Positions 23,326 through 29,827 of a DNA stretch of 29,827 bases are shown one piece after another (position 1 is the first letter of the stretch; the number at the start of each line of letters is the position of its first letter). The translations under genes and the position numbers were made by a program. The notes under the pieces were generated by a model, which saw nothing but the letters and a program-made list of their open reading frames with translations, did no database searches and was not told where the DNA came from. The stretch is from an uncultured Acetatifactor sp. (GTDB taxonomy: Bacteria; Bacillota; Clostridia; Lachnospirales; Lachnospiraceae): positions 58,523-88,349 of the forward strand of contig CAJTXE010000015.1 in the NCBI GenBank assembly GCA_910580225.1. Reading direction: 5' to 3'.

Positions 23326-24642
23326 ATGAAAAACACGAGGAATACCAGAAAGCAGAACACAGGGATCATCGCCGCCCTCCTGGCGGCAGCACTGCTCTCC
23401 GAATCCCTCACCGGCTGCGGCGAAACCGGCCAGCCGGTAGCGGCCAGTGACAGCAGCCGAAACAGTAATGTCATATCTGAATTTGACCGTGACCTGTACC
23501 CCGATCTGTATCCGCCGTACCCGTCCATTGATGTCAATTCCATGGGCACCGGCACACCGGAGACAGAAAAGCCCGTGACCGGAACGAGACAACCTGCAAC
23601 TGAAACGGAAAAGCCCGTGACTGGCACGAGACAGCCTGCAACTGAAACAGAAAAGCCCGAAAACATAGCCGAGACAGAGCCGGAACGCGACATGGCATCT
23701 CTGGAAGCTATAAAAGAGATAAGCACCCTCGTTGGGACCTGGTCCCCGGAATACCTGAAATACAGAAAATACCAGATCGAGATCGACGGGAACGAAAACC
23801 CCTACGGCCTGTCCTGGCAGTACAAACCCGCAGAAAGAAACAGGGATTACAGCCGCCTGAACAGGCTGTACGACGAATACGTGGACGCCTGCGACTGGTC
23901 CCTGGTCTTTGACGTAGAATTTTACAAGGCTGCGTTCCCCATGTTGGCGCTGCAGTACAACAATAACGACGAACTTCTGACGGAGCACTTCCAGACCGTC
24001 GGTGTCCGCGAAGGACGCCAGGGCTGTGAGTCCTTCAACCTGGCAGTCTATTTGGAAAACTGTGACGAGAAGATCAGGACCGCGTTCGGTGACGATTACG
24101 AGTGCTATTATTTTTACTATATGCTGAACCAGGACACGGAAAAGAATGTTGACACAGCGAACACCGGAAAAACCTATCCGGTATGGCTTACGATCGAACT
24201 GTCTCAATACCAGGAAGAAGAGCTCAAAGCGGTAAACAAATTCCGTGAGGAAGTCGGCGCGGCACCGGTCACCGCTGACCCGGAACTGATGGCATTTGCG
24301 TCCTGGCGCGCATGGTACGATGTAATAAACGAGATGTATGCCCATGACTGGATGAATGAAGAAACCGATACCCTGGATGGTTATCTGGATGAGATGGGAC
24401 TCGGCTATTACGGGGAGAACACCGTAAAATCTTATGATGCCGTGCATACGCAATATCTTTCCATTGGTCAGACGGCCAATAAATATCGAAATTCCGAACC
24501 TCATTATGAAGCTATGGTAAGGGGTAACAACCTGTATTTCGGATGCTCCGACATCTATTACTCCGGCGAGCACACCATGGCGGCACAATTTGACCTCTTT
24601 GCCCGCGAAGCGTCCACTTCGCCTTATCTGGCGGATAAGTAA
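23326..24642 (+). CDS. CAP-domain lipoprotein
   Basis: The 438-aa product starts with a lipoprotein signal: basic KNTRNTRKQ, a hydrophobic run, and lipobox LTGC near residue 29, so it should be anchored outside the cell. Residues about 80-115 hold two copies of a Pro/Thr linker, ETEKPVTGTRQPAT. Residues about 180-270 match a clostridial cell-wall repeat domain (SLVFDVEFY, HFQTVGVREGRQG, FNLAVYLEN, FGDDYECYYFYYML). Residues about 295-430 are a CAP/SCP domain (AVNKFREEVGAAPVT, HYEAMVRG, GCSDIYY). It has a close paralogue at 25877. CAP proteins are secreted and may bind lipid or act as peptidases or toxins, but activity here is unproven. The start at 23326 has AGGAAAGGA upstream. Confidence 0.85.
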   Translation: MKNTRNTRKQNTGIIAALLAAALLSESLTGCGETGQPVAASDSSRNSNVISEFDRDLYPDLYPPYPSIDVNSMGTGTPETEKPVTGTRQPATETEKPVTGTRQPATETEKPENIAETEPERDMASLEAIKEISTLVGTWSPEYLKYRKYQIEIDGNENPYGLSWQYKPAERNRDYSRLNRLYDEYVDACDWSLVFDVEFYKAAFPMLALQYNNNDELLTEHFQTVGVREGRQGCESFNLAVYLENCDEKIRTAFGDDYECYYFYYMLNQDTEKNVDTANTGKTYPVWLTIELSQYQEEELKAVNKFREEVGAAPVTADPELMAFASWRAWYDVINEMYAHDWMNEETDTLDGYLDEMGLGYYGENTVKSYDAVHTQYLSIGQTANKYRNSEPHYEAMVRGNNLYFGCSDIYYSGEHTMAAQFDLFAREASTSPYLADK

Positions 24643-24729
24643 AAACTGCCATGCATTTACGAAATGCGAAAAACTGCACAATAAAAACAGGAGACATGCA
24701 CCCAAACAGCCCGGAAAGCGAGGAATATC

Positions 24730-24954
24730 ATGAGGAATATCATTTATGTCATTATCGACAAGGTACGAGGATACGACGACAACGACTTCTATTACGGCTG
24801 CACAAAGAAGGACAACAGCCGCGCCTGGTATCGTTTCGGCGAGACTGTCGGCCCGTTCATCTATTGGGCCTTGCTGTTCGGAGGCGGCTTTATCGTCGGC
24901 GCCGTCATTCGAGGCGTCATCACCGGACTGCTTAGAGGTTTCGGTATCATATGA
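24730..24954 (+). CDS. Small single-span membrane protein
   Basis: The 74-aa product has a charged, Tyr-rich N-terminus and one C-terminal membrane helix (YWALLFGGGFIVGAVIRGVI). The GGG-x-I-x-G motif may mediate helix packing. AGGA is 5 bp before the ATG. It is paralogous to the next small gene (LLFGGG..IRG in both), and both lie between the two CAP-domain genes, so they may form a small membrane complex. No family is recognised. Confidence 0.7.
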   Translation: MRNIIYVIIDKVRGYDDNDFYYGCTKKDNSRAWYRFGETVGPFIYWALLFGGGFIVGAVIRGVITGLLRGFGII

Positions 24955-25001
24955 ATCAATCCCTGAAAAGGATTGACAAAAAATAAGAAAGGAGAATCAC
25001 C

Positions 25002-25178
25002 ATGCGTAAGAGATATTATTATGAGCACGATTCCGGCAAGCATTACACCGGCGCCCACGAGATCATGTATGCCATCGGCCGCGTCATGGGGTTCCTTCTG
25101 CTGTTCGGAGGCGGCGTCATCATCGGGCAGATCATCAGGGGCTTCGTCATGGCCATCCTGTACGGACCAGCCGTGTAA
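25002..25178 (+). CDS. Small single-span membrane protein, paralogue
   Basis: A 58-aa product: MRKRYYYEHDSGKHYTGAHE, then a membrane helix LLLFGGGVIIGQIIRGFVMA, ending GPAV. GAAAGGAG precedes the ATG with good spacing. The helix repeats the GGG-x-I-x-G-xx-IRG pattern of the neighbour at 24730. A stem (CCCCTGGCAGG with CCTGCCGGGG, 25193-25218) follows the stop. Confidence 0.7.
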   Translation: MRKRYYYEHDSGKHYTGAHEIMYAIGRVMGFLLLFGGGVIIGQIIRGFVMAILYGPAV

Positions 25179-25281
25179 CCTAACGGCAATGTCCCCTGGC
25201 AGGCATCACCTGCCGGGGGATAAGGAAGAGTGAGTGGTTGGAGCAATTTTTCCCTGCGATCGGCTTGGAATGAGAATATAT

Positions 25282-25322
25282 CTGTAATAATTACGAACGT
25301 ACTGATGAGAGCCTGCTATACT
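25282..25322 (+). promoter_or_regulatory. GTAA-N3-TTAC operator plus extended -10 (site E)
   Basis: CTGTAATAATTACGA (25282-25296) matches site D in 13 of 15 positions, and TGC-TATACT (25317-25322) follows at 20 bp. The following GAGAGCCTGCTATACTATT stretch is nearly the same as at site D. It should drive the zinc-ribbon gene at 25402. Confidence 0.7.
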
Positions 25323-25401
25323 ATTCTCATAAGGAACACGGGAGAACGAATCACCGTCCGAATCCTGGAAGCTTGTCAAAAGAAAGGAGACAACGATCAT
25401 T

Positions 25402-25707
25402 ATGAGATCATATGGAACATGCCCCAAATGCAATACAGGCCTGCTGCGGCCCTCCGGTGCAGGCGGATGCAACTGTACATGTGAGCTGTGCGGCTACCAG
25501 ACCCGCCCGGAATATCTGAAAAGAGAATCCGGATCGTCCTGTGGCAGCAGCAGTAGATCATCGTACAGCAGCACAAACTACACATCAGGAAATTACGGCC
25601 AGTCCAAACCGATGCGGCATTACAGCACAGGCGGGAAAAGGAACAGCGGTTGTGGAACGTGGATTATCATGATCATCATTCTGTGGTTCCTGGCGCAGTA
25701 TTTTTAA
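25402..25707 (+). CDS. Zinc-ribbon protein with C-terminal membrane anchor
   Basis: The 101-aa product begins with a zinc ribbon (CPKC at residues 7-10 and CELCG near 27-31). A Ser/Tyr/Gly-rich, low-complexity linker (SSCGSSSRSSYSS) follows, and then a C-terminal hydrophobic helix (WIIMIIILWFLAQYF) that should tail-anchor it in the membrane, with the zinc ribbon inside the cell. AAGGAG lies 12 bp before the ATG, a long but workable spacing. It has its own site-E promoter. No function is known; it may be a membrane scaffold for the neighbouring CAP and small membrane proteins. Confidence 0.75.
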   Translation: MRSYGTCPKCNTGLLRPSGAGGCNCTCELCGYQTRPEYLKRESGSSCGSSSRSSYSSTNYTSGNYGQSKPMRHYSTGGKRNSGCGTWIIMIIILWFLAQYF

Positions 25708-25719
25708 GCAGACAAAATG

Positions 25720-25760
25720 CAATATACCATTCGCAGTAAGGCACGCACCTTAAAATCAAC
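25720..25760 (+). promoter_or_regulatory. Degenerate copy of the site C/D/E promoter-leader
   Basis: AATATACCATTCGCAGTAAGG followed by the AAGG-N6-CCTT element (25738-25751) resembles the promoter-leader at sites C and D, but no GTAA-N3-TTAC operator is present upstream and the -10 is weakened. It may still drive the CAP gene at 25877, or be a decayed duplicate. Confidence 0.45.
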
Positions 25761-25785
25761 GGCATGGTGCAAGTAGCCATCCCCT

Positions 25786-25823
25786 ATGTCCGGTGAGAAG
25801 TATCTGCGGATAGAGGAAGAACC
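25786..25823 (+). pseudogene. Fragment of the 82-aa gene at 836
   Basis: Thirty-five of 38 bases match 941-978 of the small gene (codons around SGEEYLRIEEEL). Nothing on either side continues the reading frame. It is probably a relic of a duplicated promoter-plus-gene unit, since it lies right after a degenerate promoter-leader copy. Confidence 0.6.
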
Positions 25824-25876
25824 GATCACCATGACATCATTATGACAGTTAAGAATATTTTCAGGAGGTATCCGTC

Positions 25877-26974
25877 ATGAAAAAGAATATGTATGTTTAT
25901 CCCGTATCTGTACTGTTGGCAGTGGGCCTGTTGGCAGGCGCAGCAATGCCCGTCCAGGCTGCCGGCGGCAGGACTGTTTCCGCCGCCAATCCAAAGGCCA
26001 GCCCCGAGCCTGAAGTCCTGACTGTTTCTCCAGACATGGATGCCATCGCCGGACTTGGCGAGCTCCAGGCGGGCGTCGAGGAGCCATACTACACCCACGT
26101 CGACTCCTTCGTGGTGGATGTGGAGAACGGACACAACCCTTATGATGTAGAGTGGGACTACGGCGAGCTGTATGATGCCTACATAGAGGAAGCCGACTGG
26201 TCTTTGGTGTTCGATGCGGATTTCTATATGGAATCCTTCCCGGCTCTCGCGTTACTGTACCAATATGACGAGGAGCTTCTGTTGGAGCATTTCCAGACCG
26301 TGGGCATCCACGAAGGCCGCCAGGGAAACGAGACCTTTAACGTGGCTGCCTATCAGGAGAACTGCAAAAAGGAGCTGCGCCATGCCTTCGGCGATCATTA
26401 TGAGTGCTATTATTTCTACTGGATGCTGAACCAGGATTCCCAGAAAGGCGTCAGGACATCGGGCAAAAACGATCCGCTGCAGCTCTGTGTAAAAATGACC
26501 TCCATGCAGGCAAGAGAATTTGAGAAAGTCAACGAGTACCGCGCCGAGGTAGGCATTGATCCCCTGGAATTCGACTCTGAACTGGCAGCCATCGCCTGCT
26601 ACAGGGGCTGGGTTGATATCAGCGAAGGCTATGGCGCTCATGACTGGCTGATAGATGAGGAAAACGAGGAGAGAGTCAATGCCATGATGGAGATGCTCGA
26701 TATGACCCGGTTAGGCGAGAATACGGTGGATTGCGGCGTGAATGGCAGCAACCAGCATATACACACCACCTTCTATATCAACTACCGCTATTCAACAGAC
26801 CATTATGAAGCCATGATAAATCCGGATTACAAATATTTCGGCTGCTCGCATATTTATTTCGGCAATAACCGCATTCCGGAGAAAAGCAGAAGCAAAAGCA
26901 CCTATAACAAACCAATGATGCGCGTGGAATTCGATCTGTTCACAGACGATCTCACCACTCCGGTGCATCCGTGA
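25877..26974 (+). CDS. Secreted CAP-domain protein
   Basis: The 365-aa product has a standard signal peptide (MKKNMYVYPVSVLLAVGLLA, likely cleavage after VQA near residue 30). It lacks the lipobox and Pro/Thr repeats of its paralogue at 23326, so it should be released or wall-associated. It keeps the same two domains: the clostridial wall-type domain (SLVFDADFYMESFPAL, HFQTVGIHEGRQG, FGDHYECYYFYWML) and a CAP domain (KVNEYRAEVGIDPL, HYEAMINPDYKYFGCSHIYF). AGGAGG is 8 bp before the ATG. The pair suggests one anchored and one released form of the same exported activity. Confidence 0.9.
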   Translation: MKKNMYVYPVSVLLAVGLLAGAAMPVQAAGGRTVSAANPKASPEPEVLTVSPDMDAIAGLGELQAGVEEPYYTHVDSFVVDVENGHNPYDVEWDYGELYDAYIEEADWSLVFDADFYMESFPALALLYQYDEELLLEHFQTVGIHEGRQGNETFNVAAYQENCKKELRHAFGDHYECYYFYWMLNQDSQKGVRTSGKNDPLQLCVKMTSMQAREFEKVNEYRAEVGIDPLEFDSELAAIACYRGWVDISEGYGAHDWLIDEENEERVNAMMEMLDMTRLGENTVDCGVNGSNQHIHTTFYINYRYSTDHYEAMINPDYKYFGCSHIYFGNNRIPEKSRSKSTYNKPMMRVEFDLFTDDLTTPVHP

Positions 26975-27264
26975 TCTGTTCTGGGAATTTGCTAAGGTGA
27001 GATACTCCCTATCCGGCTGACTGCCGGACGGGGCGGGTTTTAGCCGGGCAGTTCTACCTGTTTTATCCCATAAGGTTTATCAGTGTTACTCCAAAAGCTT
27101 ACAGGACAGCGATGGGGTAAAGGCAGACGGATTTATCCTGTTCCATATGATATTTTCCATTGAATTTCCCCCGGGTTTTATGCTATGATGTTGGGTACAG
27201 AAGAGCTTTTGGCCCTGGCATCATGGGATAGCGGCAGTCAAACAAAACCCCGGGGAGGTACAAA
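26975..27264. other. Intergenic region before the helicase
   Basis: It holds a small perfect stem (TCCGGC 27012-27017 with GCCGGA 27023-27028) without a U-tract, and the helicase promoter at 27160. Otherwise I see nothing coding or repeated in it. Confidence 0.5.
27160..27189 (+). promoter_or_regulatory. Promoter of the helicase gene
   Basis: TTGAAT (27160-27165), 18 bp, then TGC-TATGAT (27184-27189). It is a standard housekeeping-type promoter without the operator seen in the accessory genes, consistent with this being the flank of the locus. Confidence 0.6.
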
Positions 27265-29487
27265 ATGGACGCATTCTCCAGGCTTGCGCCTTTTATACAG
27301 GATTTTATCTATCAAAATAAATGGGAGGAGCTTCACGGCAACCAGGTGGCGGCCTGCCAGGTGATTTTCGACAGCGACGATAATCTGCTGCTGTCCTCGG
27401 GCACGGCTTCCGGCAAGACGGAGGCCGCGTTTCTTCCCGTGCTCACGGAGCTGTACAATCACCCTGCAGCCTCCGTGGGGGTGGTATACATCTCTCCCCT
27501 GAAAGCCCTGATCAACGATCAGTTCAAGCGCCTGGAGCTGCTGCTTCTGGATTCCAATATCCCGGTGACAAAATGGCATGGGGACGCTTCCATGGACAGG
27601 AAGGAAAAGCTGATGAAGAATCCGGAGGGCATTCTGCAGATTACCCCGGAGTCTCTGGAAAGCCTGCTGACCAACCGCAGGGGGAGCTGCCTGTCCATGT
27701 TTTCGGATCTTCGTTTTGTGATTATCGACGAAGTGCATTATTTCATGCGGGATGTCCGAGGGCTGCAGCTGCTGTGCGTATTGGAGCGGCTGAAGAAGCT
27801 TACCGGGGTGAATCCCAGGCGCATCGGCCTGTCCGCAACTCTGGGGGACGTGTCCCTGGCCCAGGCCTGGCTGAACACCGGGAGCGGCAGGCAGTGCGCG
27901 GCCCCCATAGTCAACGAGGGAAAGAAGCGGGTCAGGCTGCATGTGGAGCGCTTTGTGAATTATGCGGACAAACGGGACATGGTGGAGCGGGACGGCAGCC
28001 AGAATGTGGTGGATACGGATACCGGAGGCGATATGGGGGACAGGGAGCATTACGAGTACCTGTTCCGCCAGACTTTGGACAAGAAGACCATTATTTTCGC
28101 CAACAGCCGGGAGGAAATCGAGCAGATTATGGCGCATCTGCACGAAATTGCGTTAAAACATAAGGCGCCGGATGTATACCGGGTTCATCACGGCAATGTG
28201 TCCGCCCTGCTTCGGGAGAACACGGAGGAGGAGATGAAGTCGGCGGAGGAGAAAATCGTCACCGGCGCCACTGTGACCCTGGAACTGGGCATTGACATCG
28301 GCTCCCTGGACCAGGCAGTGCAGGTGGGCGCTCCCCTGAACGTATCCAGTTTTGCCCAGAGACTGGGGCGCTGCGGCAGGCGGGGCCAGATTCCCCAATT
28401 GCTGTTTACCTTTGTGGAGAGCCTGAAAATCAATACCTCCGATGTACTTGGCCCCATCAACTGGGAATTTATCCGGACCATTGCCATTGTGGAGCTGTAT
28501 TTGCGGGAGCATTGGATCGAACCCATACCTCCCAGGCATCATCCTTATAACCTGCTGTACCACCAGACCATGAGCTGCCTGAAAAGCAACGGGGAGATGT
28601 CACCGGCTGCCTTGGCCGGCGCGGTTTTAAGCCTGGGGTGTTTCCGGAAGATTTCCCAGGAAGATTATAAGAAGCTCCTGCTGCATCTGGTGGATATCGA
28701 GCAGTTGGAACGCACGGAGCATAACGGGCTGACGGTGGGCAGGGCCGGGGAGAAGATCATTAACAGCCACAAGTTCCTGACGGTTTTCGAGTCTCCGGAG
28801 TATTTACTGGTGAAGGATGAAAACCGCACCATCGGCACGGTGGACAAACCCTACCCAGTGGGCACCCGCTTTGCCCTGGCGGGTCTGTCCTGGGAGACGG
28901 TGGATATCAATGTGAAATCCAAGGTGCTCTTCGTAAAGCAGGTGCCGGGAATCTCCGCTGTGGACTGGGACATGGATTTTGAGATTGACCTGCATACCCG
29001 CCTGGTGCGCAAGGTTCGGAGCGTGATGCAGAAGGATGATCCTTACCTGTATTTAAGCGAGCGCTGCCAGGAGCGGCTGACGGAAATCCGCTACATTGCC
29101 AGAAACAGCGGCATTCTGGAGAATCTGGTGACCGCCCTTTCCGACAGGAAATATGCCCTGTTTCCCTGGGTGGGCACCAGGCAGCTTGTAACCCTCCATT
29201 TCCTCCTGCTGCAGCGGGGTATCAGCAACAAGATGCCCTGGAGTACAAGCCTGTATCTGGAGGTGATTTTCAGCGGCACCGGGGAGGAACTGGAGTCCAT
29301 TGTCCGGGATATTCTGGATTCTGAACCTGATTTGTACAGCCTGCCTCTGCCGGACAAGGTGCAGGTGCCGGGAAAGTACAATGAGTTTGTGCCCTTCAGC
29401 CTTCTGCGGAAGCAGTTTATTGAGGATTATCTGGATTTCCGGGGGCTGCGGCGGGATATGGGGCAGGGATGGGAATCCCCTGTTTAG
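27265..29487 (+). CDS. Lhr-like DEAD/DEAH-box helicase
   Basis: The 740-aa product is a superfamily 2 helicase. Motif I is SSGTASGKTEA (residues about 46-56), Ib-type YISPLKALIND follows, motif II is IIDEVHYF, motif III LSATLGD, and motif VI LGRCGRRG. The pattern SPLKALIND plus the long C-terminal region is typical of Lhr-like helicases. The C-terminal ~300 residues form a family-specific extension. GGGGAGG precedes the ATG. It probably acts on DNA or RNA in repair or RNA metabolism. The promoter style and neighbour suggest it belongs to the ordinary chromosome beside the accessory locus; a role in defence is possible but nothing in the sequence supports it directly. Confidence 0.9.
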   Translation: MDAFSRLAPFIQDFIYQNKWEELHGNQVAACQVIFDSDDNLLLSSGTASGKTEAAFLPVLTELYNHPAASVGVVYISPLKALINDQFKRLELLLLDSNIPVTKWHGDASMDRKEKLMKNPEGILQITPESLESLLTNRRGSCLSMFSDLRFVIIDEVHYFMRDVRGLQLLCVLERLKKLTGVNPRRIGLSATLGDVSLAQAWLNTGSGRQCAAPIVNEGKKRVRLHVERFVNYADKRDMVERDGSQNVVDTDTGGDMGDREHYEYLFRQTLDKKTIIFANSREEIEQIMAHLHEIALKHKAPDVYRVHHGNVSALLRENTEEEMKSAEEKIVTGATVTLELGIDIGSLDQAVQVGAPLNVSSFAQRLGRCGRRGQIPQLLFTFVESLKINTSDVLGPINWEFIRTIAIVELYLREHWIEPIPPRHHPYNLLYHQTMSCLKSNGEMSPAALAGAVLSLGCFRKISQEDYKKLLLHLVDIEQLERTEHNGLTVGRAGEKIINSHKFLTVFESPEYLLVKDENRTIGTVDKPYPVGTRFALAGLSWETVDINVKSKVLFVKQVPGISAVDWDMDFEIDLHTRLVRKVRSVMQKDDPYLYLSERCQERLTEIRYIARNSGILENLVTALSDRKYALFPWVGTRQLVTLHFLLLQRGISNKMPWSTSLYLEVIFSGTGEELESIVRDILDSEPDLYSLPLPDKVQVPGKYNEFVPFSLLRKQFIEDYLDFRGLRRDMGQGWESPV

Positions 29488-29576
29488 GCGCTGCAATGCC
29501 GGAGGCTTACCGGCGGAATTGGGCATATCCCTGCAAACGTTTGGTTTCGGTTGGTCCGGGTTAGGAGTAAATGGTT

Positions 29577-29827
29577 ATGAGTGAAAAAATATATGAATTT
29601 GAGTCTCTGATTTACAGCGCCGGGGACACAGGCGGCGCTTATGTGATATTTCCCTATGACATCCGGAAGGAATTCGGCCGGGGCCGGGTGAAAGTTCATG
29701 CCACCTTTGACGGGGAACCCTATGACGGCAGCATTGTGAATATGGGTGTAAAAAATGAGGACGGGAGCATCTGCTATATCCTGGGCCTGCGGAAGGATAT
29801 CCGCGCCAAAATCGGGAAGCAGCCCGG
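29577..29827 (+). CDS. DUF1905-domain protein, 5' part
   Basis: The frame runs off the window after 83 codons. It opens MSEKIYEFESLIYSAGDTGG and contains AYVIFPYDIRKEFG and GRVKVHATFDG, typical of the small DUF1905 beta-barrel domain. Full-length members often continue into a bacteriocin-protection-type (YdeI/OmdA) domain. ATGs occur at 29571 and 29577; AGGAG (29563-29567) is 9 bp from the second, so I prefer it. Function in the cell is not established. Confidence 0.75.
   Translation, partial: MSEKIYEFESLIYSAGDTGGAYVIFPYDIRKEFGRGRVKVHATFDGEPYDGSIVNMGVKNEDGSICYILGLRKDIRAKIGKQP

Noticed and set aside
23182..24705. 507-aa open frame antisense to the CAP lipoprotein
   Set aside because: The sense frame has a lipobox and CAP domain; the antisense one is a shadow.
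24651..24935. 94-aa frame overlapping the small membrane gene
   Set aside because: Arg/His-rich shadow product; the frame at 24730 has a ribosome site, a membrane helix and a paralogue.

Overview
The window looks like a chromosome (or integrated element) segment from a Clostridia/Lachnospiraceae-type Firmicute. It has GC-rich coding sequence, strong AGGAGG-type ribosome sites, extended -10 promoters, a lipoprotein and a secreted protein of gut-clostridial type, and MerR/XRE regulators of that group. This placement is inference from style; no rRNA or other marker gene is present.

Layout. (1) 103-1471: a MerR regulator on the minus strand with a classic 19-bp-spacer MerR promoter, a small unknown protein, and an XRE-type regulator. 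(2) 1697-3673: a ClpP-family serine protease followed by a VirD4/TraG-type ATPase that lacks a membrane anchor. (3) 3908-9712: a cytoplasmic BspA-type leucine-rich-repeat protein with an acidic insert, then two large proteins I do not recognise. (4) 9814-13788 and 15525-20909: two giant soluble AAA+ proteins, each ending in an FtsH-type AAA module plus an M41 zinc-metalloprotease domain. They share a ~330-residue N-terminal domain. One carries a CbbX/SpoVK-like AAA and the other a ClpB-like AAA plus a receiver-like domain. A HEPN/nucleotidyltransferase pair sits between them on the opposite strand. (5) 21353-23203: an unusual radical SAM/SPASM protein followed by a protein with an N-terminal FVTNSSSSN motif. 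(6) 23326-26974: a lipoprotein and a secreted protein, both with CAP domains, flanking two tiny paralogous membrane proteins and a zinc-ribbon membrane protein. (7) 27265-end: an Lhr-like helicase and the start of a DUF1905 protein, probably ordinary flanking genes.

Regulation ties much of this together. Five sites of the form GTAA-N3-TTAC lie 19-20 bp upstream of an extended -10 (near position -40), before the small gene, the clpP-virD4 operon, the leader of the second giant protease, the radical SAM operon and the zinc-ribbon gene. A second promoter type (TTGTAT or TTGTTT, 17 bp, TGn plus -10) precedes the LRR gene and both giant proteases. The leader of the second giant protease holds two ~105-bp direct repeats, each with two interleaved inverted repeats.

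Interpretation (inference): 700-25700 may be one co-regulated accessory system built around cytosolic ATP-dependent proteolysis (two AAA+/M41 fusions and a ClpP), with an LRR protein and VirD4-like ATPase as candidate recognition or motor parts, and a radical SAM pair plus secreted CAP proteins as possible effectors. I know of no named system with this composition, and the function (defence, stress response, peptide maturation, inter-cell interaction) is open.
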